DNA from: Microcyclospora pomicola
Taxonomy: Eukaryota; Ascomycota; Dothideomycetes; Capnodiales
Reading direction: 5' to 3'
Length of the DNA: 64,000 nt
Assembly (NCBI GenBank): GCA_002786065.1
Contig: NHNY01000006.1
Span: 496,001 to 560,000, forward strand
Below the pieces are notes generated by a model. It did not search any database. It was not told the origin of the DNA and saw only the letters and a program-made list of their open reading frames with translations. The position numbers were made by a program, and so were the translations under genes. Position 1 is the first letter of the stretch. The number at the start of each line of letters is the position of its first letter. Below are positions 55,760 to 64,000 of this stretch, piece after piece.

Positions 55760-56509
55760 ATGGCGCTAAGTGAGCCTGCGATAGAGCGCGTTCTTTTCGC
55801 AACACAAAACGTCCATGTCTACGGCATTCCACCCTTAACTTCGACCAAAGGCTTCAATGCCTCGTCTTGGACCTCTCCCACCCAGCCGACGGCCCAGCAG
55901 ATCTTCACCGCCCGGCTACGGATCCTGGAAACCTCCAAAGGCGCAAATCTTACCGCGCAGATTCTCTTGGAGGATCCCAATACTGGCGAGCTCTTTGCTG
56001 CCGCTCCTTATACATCTACAGCTGCGGTGCAGCAAGCACAGGACTCGTCACGCTTCTTTGCGGTAAGAGTCATTGGAGAAGGGGGTATGAAAGCTACACT
56101 GGGAATTGGGTTCGAAGACCGTAGTCCCGCGTTCGACTTCAGTATCGCTCTTGGCGAGGTAAGAAAAGTGCTTGGCTTCGATCAGTCATCAGGGTCAATC
56201 GCCGCGTCCTCGGGTCGAGGAGCGTTAGACAAGATAGAGGCAAACAGCAAGAATGACTTTAGCCTCAAAGACGGAGAGAAGATCACCTTGCAGTTCGGCG
56301 GTAAGGGTAGGAGACATGTACCTGGGAATGACAGTGGACTCGACAGGAAAGATGATGACGGGGCGGCACTCTTTAGCATTGCTCCACCTCCTGGCGCGGC
56401 AAAAGACCCGACAGCGTATTCGATGATCCCGCCGCAACCAGCTCCTACGAAAGGACCAAGTGCGCAAGACTTAGGCTTTGATGACGGCGAATTTGGAGAG
56501 TTTCAATGA
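55760..56509 (+). CDS. NECAP-like adaptin-ear-binding coat protein
   Basis: Single exon, 249 aa. The N-terminal PHear domain begins ALSEPAIERVLFATQNVHVYGIPPL and includes GFNASSWT, RLRILETSKG, FFAVRVIGEGGMKATLGIGF and DRSPAFDFSIAL (about residues 2-165). The tail is Pro-rich and ends in DDGEFGEF, a short acidic/aromatic motif of the kind that binds adaptor ears. NECAP proteins regulate clathrin AP-2 adaptors in endocytosis. Cytosolic, at the plasma membrane. Confidence 0.92.
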   Translation: MALSEPAIERVLFATQNVHVYGIPPLTSTKGFNASSWTSPTQPTAQQIFTARLRILETSKGANLTAQILLEDPNTGELFAAAPYTSTAAVQQAQDSSRFFAVRVIGEGGMKATLGIGFEDRSPAFDFSIALGEVRKVLGFDQSSGSIAASSGRGALDKIEANSKNDFSLKDGEKITLQFGGKGRRHVPGNDSGLDRKDDDGAALFSIAPPPGAAKDPTAYSMIPPQPAPTKGPSAQDLGFDDGEFGEFQ

Positions 56510-56572
56510 GATGATACCCGTGAGATATGATCATGCCAGTATGCAAGCTCTCAGGTCTTTTCCGGGAGGATC

Positions 56573-57895
56573 TCATGGCCGTGTCAGAAGTCCAAGAAGC
56601 ACAGACACAGCCAAGACGCCGCCCACTGCACCAGCTGTGGCACTGCGTAAAGCTATGGTCGTGACATCCACTTGCTTCAGTTGCACAGAGTGATCGCTGA
56701 AGAGGTCTAGCACCTTTTGTCGCAGAGCAAGCCAGTGTGTGTCTAGAGTGTTCTGCACGGAACCACGGCGGTCGGCAGCTTTTGCAATCGCATCGTCGTC
56801 CGCCAGCAAGTCTAACGGTGGAGTCACAGTCTCCGGCAGCTGCTTGTCACTGGGCTCAAGTGTTTCCACGGGGATTTTCGCAGGCTCCACGATGCTGTCG
56901 GCTTGCTGTTGTACTGTCTCTGGAACTGCTTCGCTCGCCGGTGCATCAGCAGCGAATAAAGTCGGCTCTGCAGACGTTCCGTGTATGGTCTTCTCATCCA
57001 ATGCTTCTCTTAGGTCTCTCACGATCCTTTTGCGTCTCATCGGCTCGAAGAGCAGAATCTGTCCTAGCAACAGAAGAATGTTGACACCCATCAACCCAAA
57101 GGTCACCCAGGTGCTGTTCCGACGGATGGTGTCACTCCAGACTTGCTCTTCATGATATTGCTTCCTCTCCAACCGTTCCAACAACTGTCTCGCATCTTCC
57201 AGTTCCCTCTCTGATGCATCTAGTACCCTCTTTGCATTCTGCACAGCTTGATCATTGACATGTTCACTCCGTACCAGACTCATGTATCGTTCTAGATCGG
57301 TCGGGCTCCAGCTTGCTTTTCTCTCCAGCAATCCCACAATCTCCTTCTGCGCACCGGCTTGTTTGCCGATTTCTTCATGATGTGCTTCTTTAGCAGATTC
57401 GACCTCATGATAGGCTACCTTGACGCGTGACTCTTGCGAGATGATGTCTTCACGAAGCGTCTGTATACCAGAGTAGTCCGTTCCCGTATATACGTTGATA
57501 TGCTGTCCAGCTATCGAAGCACGAGCGAGGATGCTGTCGGCGATCCGGGTCAGTCTGTTCGATAGATCGGACCGGGAGCGCGCTGCTGTGGATGGAAGCT
57601 CAGGAGCATTTCCAGCGACACTGGCAGCTTCCGGAAAGATAGCTGAAGACTTTGCTGCATTTATGGTGTTTACGGTTTGCCGGTCATCCTGTCTCAGACG
57701 CGAAGTGGTTGATATCCATCGTGAGCTTTGTCTTTGTGCTTGCCAGGGTAACTTCGGTCGAGAGCCGGATGATTGGAGCTTGACTCTGCATTCGGAGCAG
57801 ATCCATCGTGGCACTTTGTTCAGGCTTGGAGCTGTGATTGTAGATATGAGATCCCTCCTCGCTGCACGGATTCCGTATGTTGATATTGACTGCAT
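56573..57895 (-). CDS. SHE9: Mitochondrial inner-membrane protein She9/Mdm33
   Basis: Single exon, 440 aa from the ATG at 57895 (MQSISTYGIRAARRD); an extension to 57925 would start with GTG. The N-terminus is a basic, Ser/Arg-rich presequence for mitochondria. The She9/Mdm33 domain (about residues 105-280) is mainly coiled coil (SNRLTRIADSILARASIAGQ, VAYHEVESAKEAHHEEIGKQ). Two membrane segments follow: TWVTFGLMGVNILLLLGQILLF (about 260-282) and GAVGGVLAVSVLLGLL at the C-terminus. Yeast Mdm33 affects inner-membrane fission. The C-terminus meets the NECAP 3' end, 64 bp apart. Confidence 0.9.
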   Translation of the reverse strand: MQSISTYGIRAARRDLISTITAPSLNKVPRWICSECRVKLQSSGSRPKLPWQAQRQSSRWISTTSRLRQDDRQTVNTINAAKSSAIFPEAASVAGNAPELPSTAARSRSDLSNRLTRIADSILARASIAGQHINVYTGTDYSGIQTLREDIISQESRVKVAYHEVESAKEAHHEEIGKQAGAQKEIVGLLERKASWSPTDLERYMSLVRSEHVNDQAVQNAKRVLDASERELEDARQLLERLERKQYHEEQVWSDTIRRNSTWVTFGLMGVNILLLLGQILLFEPMRRKRIVRDLREALDEKTIHGTSAEPTLFAADAPASEAVPETVQQQADSIVEPAKIPVETLEPSDKQLPETVTPPLDLLADDDAIAKAADRRGSVQNTLDTHWLALRQKVLDLFSDHSVQLKQVDVTTIALRSATAGAVGGVLAVSVLLGLLTRP

Positions 57896-58173
57896 CGTGT
57901 GCTGTTGCAATTCACCATATACCACTCAGTACCTAGCACCTGTTGACTGCACGCAACGCGAAACACCGCGGCAGACCCGAACTTTTGAGTTCGGCGTTCT
58001 CTCGCAAACGACATCATCGCTTCGGCCTCATCCGAAAGCGAAAGACCATACGGGCATTGATCAGAGCCCATGCCCCTCAATCACCCCACCAAGACTTTAT
58101 TTTGATTCTGGAAAGTATTGGATAGATATCTCAGATCGCCAATCGAACACCAGCCATAAACAAGTCAGTCATC
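57896..58173. other. Shared promoter of SHE9 and HAD phosphatase genes
   Basis: 278 bp between two divergent starts. No further signal called. Confidence 0.45.
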
Positions 58174-59098
58174 ATGGCGGCCTCCGACCTTCCAGCAATG
58201 CACAAGCCATTCGAGAACCCCAAGTTCATCTTCTTCACGGATTTCGATGGGACGATCACATTGCAAGACAGCAATGATTACCTGGTAACACTCGCAGACC
58301 CAAGCGTGGTTTCAGGCTTGTAGACTGATCATATGTATAGACAGACAACATTGGATTCGGTGGGGAGAAGCGCAAAGCGTCCAATCGCGATGTGTTGGAC
58401 GGCACGGACACGTTCAGGTGAATACCTCCTCCATCACCGCTTTGACATTTCTAACCATAGTTCCCAGAGAATCATTCTACAAGATGATGGAATCCATCGA
58501 CGCGCCCTTCCCAGAGTGCATCGACCTGCTCGTCAAGAACGTGAAGCTCGACCCAGGCTTCAACGAGTACTTCCAATGGGCGCTGGCGCACAACATCCCC
58601 ACCGTGATCCTCTCGTCAGGCATGGAGCCGATCATCCGCGCAATCCTGAAGAACCTCGTGGGCGCGGACCACGAGAAGCTGGACATCATCTCGAACGATG
58701 CGGTGGCGCGTCCGGGCAAGTCGCTCGAGGAGAAGGGCGGCTGGCAGATCCAGTTCCACGACGACAGCGACTTCGGCCACGATAAGTCGCTCACCATCCG
58801 GCCCTACGCCAACCTGCCGCCGGACCAGCGGCCGACGCTGTTTTATGCCGGCGACGGCGTGTCGGACCTCTCGGCTGCGCGCGAGACGGACTTGCTCTTC
58901 GCTAAGAAGGGCCATGACTTGATCCTCTACTGCGTCAAGGAGGGCATCCCCTTCACCGTGTTCGAGGACTGGTCGACGATCTTGGAGAAGGTCAAGGAGA
59001 TTGTCGGCGGGCAGACGACGGTGCAGGATGCCGCGAAGCTGGGGTTCGAGGCGTACCAGAAAGGCCAAGCGGGCGTAGATAAGAAGGAAGCGAAATGA
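58174..59098 (+). CDS. HAD-superfamily phosphatase (phosphoserine phosphatase-like)
   Basis: Three exons, 58174-58284, 58341-58417 and 58468-59098, introns 56 and 50 bp; 272 aa. HAD motif I is FFTDFDGTIT (about residues 19-28; two Asp nucleophile/acid), motif II is ILSSGMEP, and motif IV is YAGDGVSDLSAA. The cap lies between motifs I and II. The closest known members are fungal phosphatases annotated as phosphoserine phosphatase-like or 2,3-diketo-5-methylthio-1-phosphopentane phosphatase-like; substrate is not certain. Exon 3 is unusually GC-rich in its middle. Cytosolic. Confidence 0.88.
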
Positions 59099-59314
59099 TC
59101 GGCTGGCTTTATGAATGTGCTTCGCCTGCAGGGTTGGCATGCTAGTTCTCGCACCATCAGATAGACAGGCTTGCGAAAGTACGGCTTACACGTATAGACA
59201 TATACATTGATGAATGACTACAGCACGGAACAAGACTCTCTGAGGATGCGATAGTCTAGACATATTTCATATCTCATTACCAGAATCAAAACAGTAGCGC
59301 ATAGGAAATCAGCT

Positions 59315-61024
59315 TCACGCTCCGACCACATACTTCTGCCCGCCCGGCCCAAACAGCAAATGTGGCTTTCGTTCCGCAATGTCGAGGATGGTCTGCGCAA
59401 AGACGGAGTTGGCCCATGCGAACCATGGACGAGTGTACTCCCTCACCCTTTCCACGTTGACGCTCTCATGCACCAGGCCCAATGGCGAGGCCTTCTTGAC
59501 CTGCGCCAGCAGCCGCATGATCTCTTCGTCGTCATCGGAAGTCATTGCCTGGACGAGCAACGCCATGGGCCACGCATTCTGGAACCCGATGTGCGGCCCA
59601 CCAATGCCGCTCAGGCCCTTGCCGGAAAGGAAGAAAGGGTTGCCTTCTTGCGACAGGATCATCTTACGGGTGTTCTGGTAGACCTTGTCCTCCCGATCTA
59701 CGAAGCCGAGCAGTGGTAACGCAAGCAAGGACGGCAAGTTGGCGTCATCCATCAGGATCTGTGAGCCGTAGCCATCGATCTCGAATGCAAACACACGGCC
59801 CCACTTCTTGGTCTCGACCACAGCGTGCTCCCAGATCCCATTCTGAATGGTCTCGCTCCGAGTTTGGAGATCTGCCGCAAGCTCCGTCTTACCCACAGCC
59901 CGTAGAATACTAGCTGTGCGGCGAAGCTCGACGGAAATCATGGCGTTAGAGGGGATGAAGAAGCCCAAGATTGTGGCGTCGTCGCTCGGCCTGAAAGCAG
60001 ATCGCACCAGACCTGTGCCAAAGTTGAGCGGGTTGCCGTTGCCTTCGAGATTGAGTGTTTCGGTTCCGGTGTTCGTGACCCGGTTGAAGCGATAAGCCTG
60101 CCTTTCAAACATTCCACTCTGCGCATTGAAGGTCGGTTTGCTTTGTTCGTCCAGCACGTCGAGCAGACTTTCCAAGGCGTGGTACCAACGTGGGCTCAGG
60201 AACGCCGTATTACCACTATGGTTGTAGAACTGGTTCGACAAGGAGAGGAAGTGCGCAAGCGAATCAAGCTCGTATTTACACTCGAAGACCTCGTTGTGCT
60301 CGTACGCCGGGTGGACGAAATCGTTCTGGCCGTTCCCAGCAGGTCGAATCCGACTGGGAAGTGGCGGTTGAAAAGCGTTACAGTATGGGGACATTATGAC
60401 ATATTCCGCCTGGGTGTTGATCGCCCCGAGGATGAGGTTCTCAATGGCCTTGTCCTTCTTCGCTAGCGGCTGGTATTGCGCCAGCTGGTTAGTGCTGTCG
60501 CGCAGCCACTCGGCGTTGATGTCCCCTGTGACGATGAAACTCTGCGGGCCCTCCCAAGCCGTCTCGCCGCTTGGATCGAAGACTTGCTGTGCCGCCTTGT
60601 CCACCTTCTCTGTCCCATCAACGTGCCATCTCACAGTGGTGTCGAGAGTGTTGGGGAATGCGTTCTCGAAGATCCGAGCCAGTTCCTTGTCGGTCATGGA
60701 AGCATTGAGGTCTCGAATGGTTTGTTCTACCAGATCCGATTCGAATGTACGGCATCGCGACGAAGGGCGTTGGTAAGGTAACTTCATGGGCCCGTCGGTG
60801 TATGGTCCGCTTTCATGGTGTCAGTGGACTATTCAGTCGAGTCTTGAGTACGACACCTACTGCGGAAATCGTGCATATTGATCATATGCTGGACAGGCAG
60901 CTTGGTATTTTGCCTTGTTGACCTTCGTGTCCTTATCTTGTGCAAGGACTCCTTGTAAGCAGCATGGTAGATCAAGACACAAGCTGGCAAGTACCAGCAA
61001 GGCCGATGTCGAAGGGACGCGCAT
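59315..61024 (-). CDS. GH125 exo-alpha-1,6-mannosidase
   Basis: Two exons, 61024-60861 and 60809-59315, intron 51 bp; 552 aa. A signal peptide MRVPSTSALLVLASLCLDLPCCLQGVLA precedes the mature enzyme. The GH125 (former DUF1237) domain includes KLPYQRPSSRCRTFES, the active-site region GDINAEWLRDSTNQL, YVIMSPYCNAFQPPLPSRI, CKYELDSLAHFL, DDANLPSLLALPLLGF and GPHIGFQNAWPMALLVQAMTS. It should trim alpha-1,6-linked mannose in the secretory path or outside the cell. The C-terminus is GPGGQKYVVGA. Convergent with the HAD gene. Confidence 0.92.
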
Positions 61025-61545
61025 GTTGAAGTCGCAGCAGCACGCAGCTTGAGGAAGAGTATGCGTTTGCGCTGTGTCGTGGTACGTGGTGTTTAGTGAA
61101 CTGGGAGTACAGCTGGGTACTTGTAGGTAGAGTAGTATAGCTTGCTCCTCAAGCGTGCAGCGAGGTGCTGCTCGCGCTCGGTCTCTTTCCTGATACGGTT
61201 AGCATATATGTGCCATCCTCAAACCTCCTCTCAAGAGAACATACCTTAAGTTGAACAAATAAGTATCGATTTTCGAGCAATCTATACTATTGCACTAGCA
61301 ATGCATCCATCATCAATCGCGACACATGAGAAGGAATGAGTGTAGCAAAATGCGTCGCCTTGCTCGAGCACGCCAACAAGGTCTACAGTATCGAGTGTTG
61401 GGCCTCTCCCAGCCATCCTCCTAGGCTTATCAATCTATCAATAAGTCCACTACGCCCTGCTTAAGAGGTCACTGGTTGCAAACTGCGAACAGAGGAGCTA
61501 TGTCTTTCATGATGCGATTTGGCTTTCTATATCTATCACTCAATC
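61025..61545. other. Intergenic, promoter of the GH125 gene
   Basis: No gene seen. Confidence 0.5.
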
Positions 61546-62637
61546 TCATAGAAAGTAATCCCGAACAGGATCGTGCCCTGCATTCTGCTGTTGTTGCATT
61601 TGCTCCTGGCGATGCGCGTCGTTCTCCGGAGCGGCGTCAAACACGTTCCATTTCCGTTCGCCACCGGGCCCAACCTCGAGCACACTGGCGAGGTTGCCGC
61701 AACGATAGCAGTAATTCGGCGCGCTCCAGACGGTAGACAGACGATCGTCGAACATGACCATATATCCCTCATTGCATAACTGATGTGCGCGAAGAATGTG
61801 GGTCATGCTGTTGACTTCGAGGAATTTCTTGACAACCTGCGCGCCAAAGGTGTATCCTGCACCCCGTGGGCTAAGACTGAACTCGTCACGTTCGGCGTCA
61901 GGATCGCTCCAGACCAGGTCCGCCATAGGTCCCTCGTGGGGGATCTCGCGAAAGCGATCTATGATCTTGATCTGGTCTATGCTGTGGATGCTTGGGGAAA
62001 GGCCACCGTGTACGCAGAAGATCTTATCGTCTATTACGCAGCTAAGGGAGAGGTAGTCGAACATGTCCGTGAAGTAATGCCATACTGCAGGGTTGCCGTA
62101 CTTTCGCGAGCACTCGGTATAGAATCCGTAGGACTGGGTGACGCCGCGTGATTCGTGATTACCACGGATCAGATGGACCCGCTCGGGGTAGCGTAGCTTC
62201 AGGCATACCAGAAGCGAGATTGTTTCGATGCTAAAGAGGCCTCGATCCACATAATCACCTAGATGGCAGATGTTAGTCTATGGGTGTACAGCTTTGCGCC
62301 AGCACTCCAGAGTCATATAACTCACCTAGGAATAGATAATTTGTGTCCGGACAGTAGCCGCCAATCCTGAAGATCTCGATCATATCGAAGAACTGGCCAT
62401 GAATATCGCCGACCACGGTGACGGGCGCCTGGATGTGTACCACATTGCTTTCTTTCATCAACAGCTCTTTCGTCTTGGCGCAGATCGCTTCAATGACCGA
62501 GTCAGCCAGCAATTCCTTGCGATACAAGCGGGCAATGCATTCGTCGAGATCTACGCTGGCTGTTTCGAAGAGTGTCAGTACATCTTCGCGCGAGTCTGGA
62601 CATTAGAGCTGCGCTACATACCAGGGAGGCCAGGCAT
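61546..62637 (-). CDS. PPG1: PP2A-like protein phosphatase Ppg1
   Basis: Three exons, 62637-62622 (16 nt), 62559-62326 and 62258-61546, introns 62 and 67 bp; 320 aa. The first exon supplies only MPGLP and one base. The metal-binding motifs GDIHGQ, GDYVDRG (split by intron 2) and GNHE are intact, as are HGGLSPSIHSIDQI, WSDPD and RAHQLCNEGY. The phrases IFRIGG and REIPHEGPMADLVWSDP match Ppg1 better than PP4 or Sit4. It ends in DYFL, the family's methylated C-terminus. A Glu/Gln-rich insert precedes that end. Ppg1 regulates glycogen and, in yeast, the mitophagy receptor complex. Confidence 0.92.
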
Positions 62638-63697
62638 GTCTCGTTACAGAGAGCGGCGTCTTGCTGGGCAAGTCCGCGGGGGTGCGTCTGGTGCGATACG
62701 AGTGGTATGCCTGGTGCGGCGCAGGGTGTGAGACTCGGACGGCGTCTCTCATGATCGACAGAAGCGAGAGGGAGGCTAGTAACGAGGCTTCATCTGCGAC
62801 GATGTGGTGCTGGGTGGTAGGGTATGGTGTATAGGGTGGAAGTGATGTTCAATCTACAGCTCTGGTGCGGCTCGGCGTCTCACTCATGTCGGCGCGGTGC
62901 ATCAATTAAAGTTGGGAGAGCAGCGTCTCTCCCGAGCGTGGCCGCCCGTAATGACATGGACTTGCCTCTGCATACTTCAAGAATATGGTAGATATCTCAT
63001 ACACCCAACGCGAATATTGAAAACCCAGAAGTCCTTCTTTCAACATAGCTGAGATCGCCAAGCCAGATGAGAGCAGCTTTGCAGGGTCTCACAGGAGGGG
63101 GATCAATAATTGATTAGGCGTGAGGTGTCCCAGCTATTTCGAGACAGGAGTCGCGTCTGTGCTTTGCTACTACTCCCTCCAAATAATAAGCCGACAACTA
63201 ATTAAATGAACCACAACAACAACATCAACAACAACACTCATCGTTCAGAACAAGTCGCCTGAGCCAACAGCTCGATCATCAACCACACCACCTCCATCAC
63301 TATCACTGCTATTCGTTGTATCTTCGTTGCTACGTGTCCCGACGGATGATTCGGAGCTCGAACATGCACAGATTGGCGACACGTTCGTTCTCGTTGCTCT
63401 CTTCTTCTCCGTGCGGGCAGAATCTTGCTTGAATCCGTTCGTTCGCTTCAACGACGACGGAATCCAGGGAGCGAATACACTCATTGTCTCTTTGGGTCAT
63501 CGTCTCACCTCATCTCAAATCCACTCATCCTTTGTCTCGCAAAGAATCCTTCAACATCCTGTTTCGCTTCCGAAACTTGCCTTCCCCTGCCCGAACGCCA
63601 CATCATCGCGTTTGCCTTTTGATTCAAGCTTTCGCAATTCTATCTACCTGCTCCTTTCCTGCTATTCATCATCTCGCACACGTCTCGCTCGTTCAAG
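62638..63697. other. Intergenic, CAA/ACA microsatellite and 5' flank of next gene
   Basis: A short CAA-type tract at about 63212-63238. A frame at 63327-63833 overlaps the true start of the next gene in another phase and is rejected. Confidence 0.45.
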
Positions 63698-64000
63698 ATG
63701 TTCCACGGACAGGGTGGTCATCAGCCCCAGTACCCGTCGTCCTTCAGCCATGCCGCGCATCGCAGCGGGTGAGTTTGTACCCAACCTTCTGAACAGCCGT
63801 CTTTCGGCCCAATCTGCTTGGACTCAGAGCTGACATTGCTACTAGCCCGCCGCCCGCCAAGAGACCGAAGGGGAATCCGATCATCACTCGATATCCGCCA
63901 CCTCCGGGGTATCAAGGCCCTCTACAGCCGCAGGCCCCGTTTCATCAGCGTTCATGGTCCCAAGGAGGTCAAGTCGGCTTTCCAAACTTTGCTCAACCAT
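63698..64000 (+). CDS. 5' end of a gene truncated by the window edge; Pro/Gln-rich N-terminus
   Basis: Exon 1 63698-63768, intron 63769-63845 (GTGAGT...CTAG), exon 2 from 63846 runs off the window. It starts MFHGQGGHQPQYPSSFSHAA and continues GPPPAKRPKGNP, a likely nuclear import motif, then ITRYPPPPGYQGPL and more Pro, Gln and Gly. Low-complexity N-termini like this are seen in RNA-binding or chromatin proteins. The family cannot be told from this part. Confidence 0.7.

Noticed and set aside
63327-63833. 168-codon plus-strand frame at the right end
   Set aside because: Overlaps the start, first intron and exon of the better supported gene in another phase.

Overview
The window looks like nuclear DNA of a filamentous ascomycete. 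Genes have short GT-AG introns (mostly 49-77 bp), coding regions are compact, and the protein set is typical of Pezizomycotina: a class II hydrophobin, a chitin-binding lysozyme-like protein, a Zn2Cys6 regulator, a GMC oxidoreductase, GH18 and GH125 enzymes. A Dothideomycete is my best guess, because repeat-derived introns and AT-rich RIP blocks are known there; that is inference, not proof. No viral or bacterial genes were recognised.

Layout. (1) 1-4042: an AT-rich, repetitive block that ends abruptly near 4040. It is not simple satellite. It holds two convergent, RIP-like decayed coding relics (+ strand about 1-2000; - strand 4042 to about 1990), both peppered with one family of tiny introns. 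These introns are built from tandem copies of a 10-bp palindrome (consensus AAACATGTTT) at 12-bp pitch. On the minus strand 19 of them alternate with exons of 43-89 bp; nearly all start GTAAGT or a near match and end with a CTAAY branch-like motif plus TAG. This introner-like array is the most unusual thing in the window. (2) 4.0-29.5 kb: an accessory, gene-sparse region with a DUF2231 membrane protein, a cytochrome P450 (6 exons), a small membrane protein, a Zn2Cys6 regulator, an MDR oxidoreductase, a secreted double-psi beta-barrel protein, a hydrophobin, a broken GH18 chitinase, a membrane SDR, a G-patch protein and a secreted CBM18/lysozyme-like protein. (3) 30.2-64 kb: mostly conserved housekeeping genes. 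They are tRNA-Gln(UUG) with an intron, DDB1, RNA polymerase III subunit Rpc37, chorismate mutase, the mitochondrial fission factor Mdv1, a GMC oxidoreductase with a Ser/Thr-rich tail, a sensor-like membrane protein, the cohesin loader Scc2, deoxyhypusine hydroxylase, NECAP, She9/Mdm33, a HAD phosphatase, a GH125 mannosidase, phosphatase Ppg1, and the 5' end of a gene that runs off the right edge.

How genes relate. Several pairs are divergent and share short promoters (SDR/G-patch, DDB1/Rpc37, chorismate mutase/Mdv1, DOHH/NECAP, She9/HAD). Mdv1 and She9 both shape mitochondria. The P450, regulator and MDR enzyme lie within 9 kb, but no backbone synthase is present, so a metabolite cluster is not established. 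The secreted wall-related genes (18.5-22.4 and 28.3-29.4 kb) are a loose neighbourhood, not an operon.

Limits. All splice sites were placed by eye from GT-AG signals, frame and family conservation. No homology search was run.
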